From Hermodice carunculata (lineage: Eukaryota > Annelida > Polychaeta > Eunicida > Amphinomidae), in contig OZ026629.1 of assembly GCA_964020975.1 (NCBI GenBank), forward strand, positions 46,273,351 to 46,337,350: a stretch of 64,000 nucleotides of DNA, written 5' to 3'. Of the stretch, positions 63,101-64,000 are shown piece after piece (positions within the stretch are counted from its first letter, which is position 1; each line of letters starts with the position of its first letter). The position numbers and the translations under genes were made by a program. The notes under the pieces are model-generated. The model did not search any database. It had not been told where the DNA came from and saw only the letters and a program-made list of their open reading frames with translations.

Positions 63101-63627
63101 CAGGTTCCCACCAATAAAAACCCCTGTGAATCAGTTTTACTGTGGAAACGAGCCCATTCATCCACTGGCAGTTATACTTTAGCTGCTGTGGAATCACAAT
63201 GAGTCCCTTGCAGTGTTCCCGACAGTTAGAGAGGCAACAAAACCAGCAGAATGTCTTATAAAATACTTCAGTGTTAGCCACAGCAGCCACTTGCCCTCTT
63301 TATAGCCAACTTTTGTTTCATGTTACATCAACATACAGGCTGTGTCCAACACAATGCGGAAACTTTGTATAATAGTCAAGCTTTATTTCCAACTGAAAAA
63401 GTCTCAATAAAGTAAGACATTTCAGAACAAAACTCATGAAGTGCTGCACATTTCTAGTGAGAGAACATTTTGTAAAATAATGTCTTTATGGTGTTTGCCT
63501 GCAGAGCGTTACAACCAAAGGCTACCCAGCCCTCTTGAGAGATTATCGTTTGGGGCTCTGGCAGGGTTATTAGGCCAGACATCATCATACCCCTTGGACA
63601 TTGTAAGAAGGCGGATGCAAACTGGAG
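57033..63627 (+). CDS. SLC25A42: Mitochondrial coenzyme A carrier SLC25A42, C-terminus beyond the window
   Basis: Exons 57033-57173, 57720-57828, 58522-58705, 59080-59196, 59796-59947 and 63505-63627 join in frame (phases 0,1,2,2,1) to about 275 residues, against 318 in human; the last roughly 45 residues should follow outside. It is a three-fold mitochondrial carrier: the signature Px[DE]xx[RK] occurs as PLDRTK (74-79), PLDMAR (169-174) and PLDIVR (264-269), each ending an odd-numbered transmembrane helix. Diagnostic SLC25A42 blocks include [72 protein letters not shown] and [14 protein letters not shown]. In vertebrates the protein exchanges cytosolic CoA and dephospho-CoA for matrix adenine nucleotides across the inner membrane. 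No frame damage is seen. Confidence 0.96.
57720..57828 (+). CDS. SLC25A42: SLC25A42 exon: transmembrane helix 1 and first signature
   Basis: Acceptor ttatttcag, donor GTAAGT. Encodes [20 protein letters not shown] and [16 protein letters not shown]; human has [20 protein letters not shown] followed by LDRTKIIFQ. Confidence 0.96.
58522..58705 (+). CDS. SLC25A42: SLC25A42 exon: end of repeat 1, helix 2
   Basis: Acceptor tccaccag, donor GTGAGT. Encodes [20 protein letters not shown], then [20 protein letters not shown] and [16 protein letters not shown], the matrix helix and second membrane helix of repeat 1. Confidence 0.96.
59080..59196 (+). CDS. SLC25A42: SLC25A42 exon: helix 3 and second signature
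   Basis: Acceptor catttcag, donor GTATGA. Encodes [20 protein letters not shown] and [18 protein letters not shown]; human is LPPWPRLFAGALAGTTAAS, LTYPLDLVRARMAVT. Confidence 0.96.
59796..59947 (+). CDS. SLC25A42: SLC25A42 exon: repeat 2, helix 4
   Basis: Acceptor attttgtag, donor GTAATG. Encodes [36 protein letters not shown] and [14 protein letters not shown]. Confidence 0.96.
60590..62365. mobile_element. 1.8-kb non-autonomous element with TTAA ends
   Basis: Left TTAAGGACACTTCAGACACC followed by AAAAACC; right end, read inward, TTAAGGACAGGTAAGACACC then AAAAA: 17 of 21 bases match after the TTAA. TTAA at both ends fits piggyBac-type target use. The interior contains a GC- and CpG-rich block (about 61430-61620) unlike the neighbourhood, and a second near-terminus motif, TTAACCCAGTGGTCCTTCAC then ACCAAAAAC, at about 61096. 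No transposase frame is seen. It sits in the last visible SLC25A42 intron. Confidence 0.7.
63505..63627 (+). CDS. SLC25A42: SLC25A42 exon: helix 5 and third signature
   Basis: Acceptor tgcctgcag, donor GTCAGT. Encodes [20 protein letters not shown] and [20 protein letters not shown]. It follows a 3.6-kb intron. Human sequence predicts one more stretch of about 45 residues after the donor, not present before the window ends. Confidence 0.95.
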
Positions 63628-63710
63628 GTCAGTAACTTAACTCTACCTTGTTGAGTTTTGTCTGAAGCCAAGTTCTGCATGGTACTGTGAGGAATACATA
63701 AGTGTATCAT

Positions 63711-64000
63711 AGCAGAGATATCCGTCGTCAGACTTTTTACATTTTCAACTTCTTTTCACAAACCGCTACATGGAATGTTTTGATTTTGCACATGGATGTT
63801 CCCCAGGTGGACCTGTACCAAATTTATGAAGGAGATGATGATGTTATAATTTTTCTATTTTTTATGAATTTCTTAATTTATTTTTTGAGAAAAATTAAAG
63901 TTTCTTTATCTCAAGAAATGCATGGCCAATTGCTTTTATATTACATATCGGGTCACCTGAAGTTACCTAGTTCTTATTTTGGCCACCAGGTGGCACTACA
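63711..64000 (+). mobile_element. Hairpin-headed repeat, family I, copy 2 (runs off window)
   Basis: AGCAGAGATATCCGTCGTCAGACTTTTTACATTT parallels the head of copy 1; ACATGGATGTTCCCCAGGTGG, GGCCAATTGCTTTTATATT and TTTTGGCCACCAGGTGGCAC continue the match to the window edge. The two copies anchor the family in two host genes. Confidence 0.65.

Overview
The window is animal nuclear DNA: intron-rich, AT-rich, full of microsatellites and short inverted-repeat elements, with coding exons scattered as small islands under strict GT-AG splicing. The three host genes are conserved across bilaterians. The repeat content (TGACCTTGA-rich repeats, TTAA- and TA-flanked MITEs, a CR1/L2-type LINE, hammerhead-ribozyme repeats) suggests a marine invertebrate such as a mollusc, other lophotrochozoan, cephalochordate or ambulacrarian. 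The phylum cannot be fixed from the sequence alone.

Layout. (1) About 5.3-31.7 kb, + strand: the 3' seven exons of a BNIP2/caytaxin-family gene with a CRAL-TRIO-like BCH domain; upstream exons were not found in the window. Its introns hold a long-ORF LINE, a (TA)n block of about 175 bp, three minisatellites, many MITEs, and a 72-bp tandem array made from the end of a coding exon plus its splice donor. (2) 31.7-41.2 kb: 3' UTR and intergenic DNA with two repeat copies of the hairpin-headed type. (3) 41.26-50.42 kb, - strand: a complete five-exon CALML4 gene (152 aa), whose first coding exon contributes only the ATG. Its 7-kb second intron carries two hammerhead ribozyme motifs and a long run of diverged repeats. 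(4) 50.4-57.0 kb: a presumed divergent promoter region and several MITEs. (5) 57.0-64.0 kb, + strand: six coding exons of SLC25A42, the mitochondrial CoA/ADP-PAP carrier, with its C-terminal exon or exons beyond the window. Its last visible intron holds a 1.8-kb element with TTAA ends.

The three genes have no obvious shared pathway: BNIP2 is a cytosolic adaptor for Rho/kinesin/membrane signalling, CALML4 a myosin light chain of the microvillar adhesion system, and SLC25A42 an inner mitochondrial membrane carrier. BNIP2 and CALML4 converge; CALML4 and SLC25A42 diverge.

The most notable signals are the two type I hammerhead ribozymes with matched stems I and II in one repeat family, the exon/donor-derived 72-bp array, an eight-copy palindromic TTAA MITE family, and a group of repeat families sharing a terminal hairpin, a CTGTC/CGTCC tract and TCAAGGTCA-type motifs.
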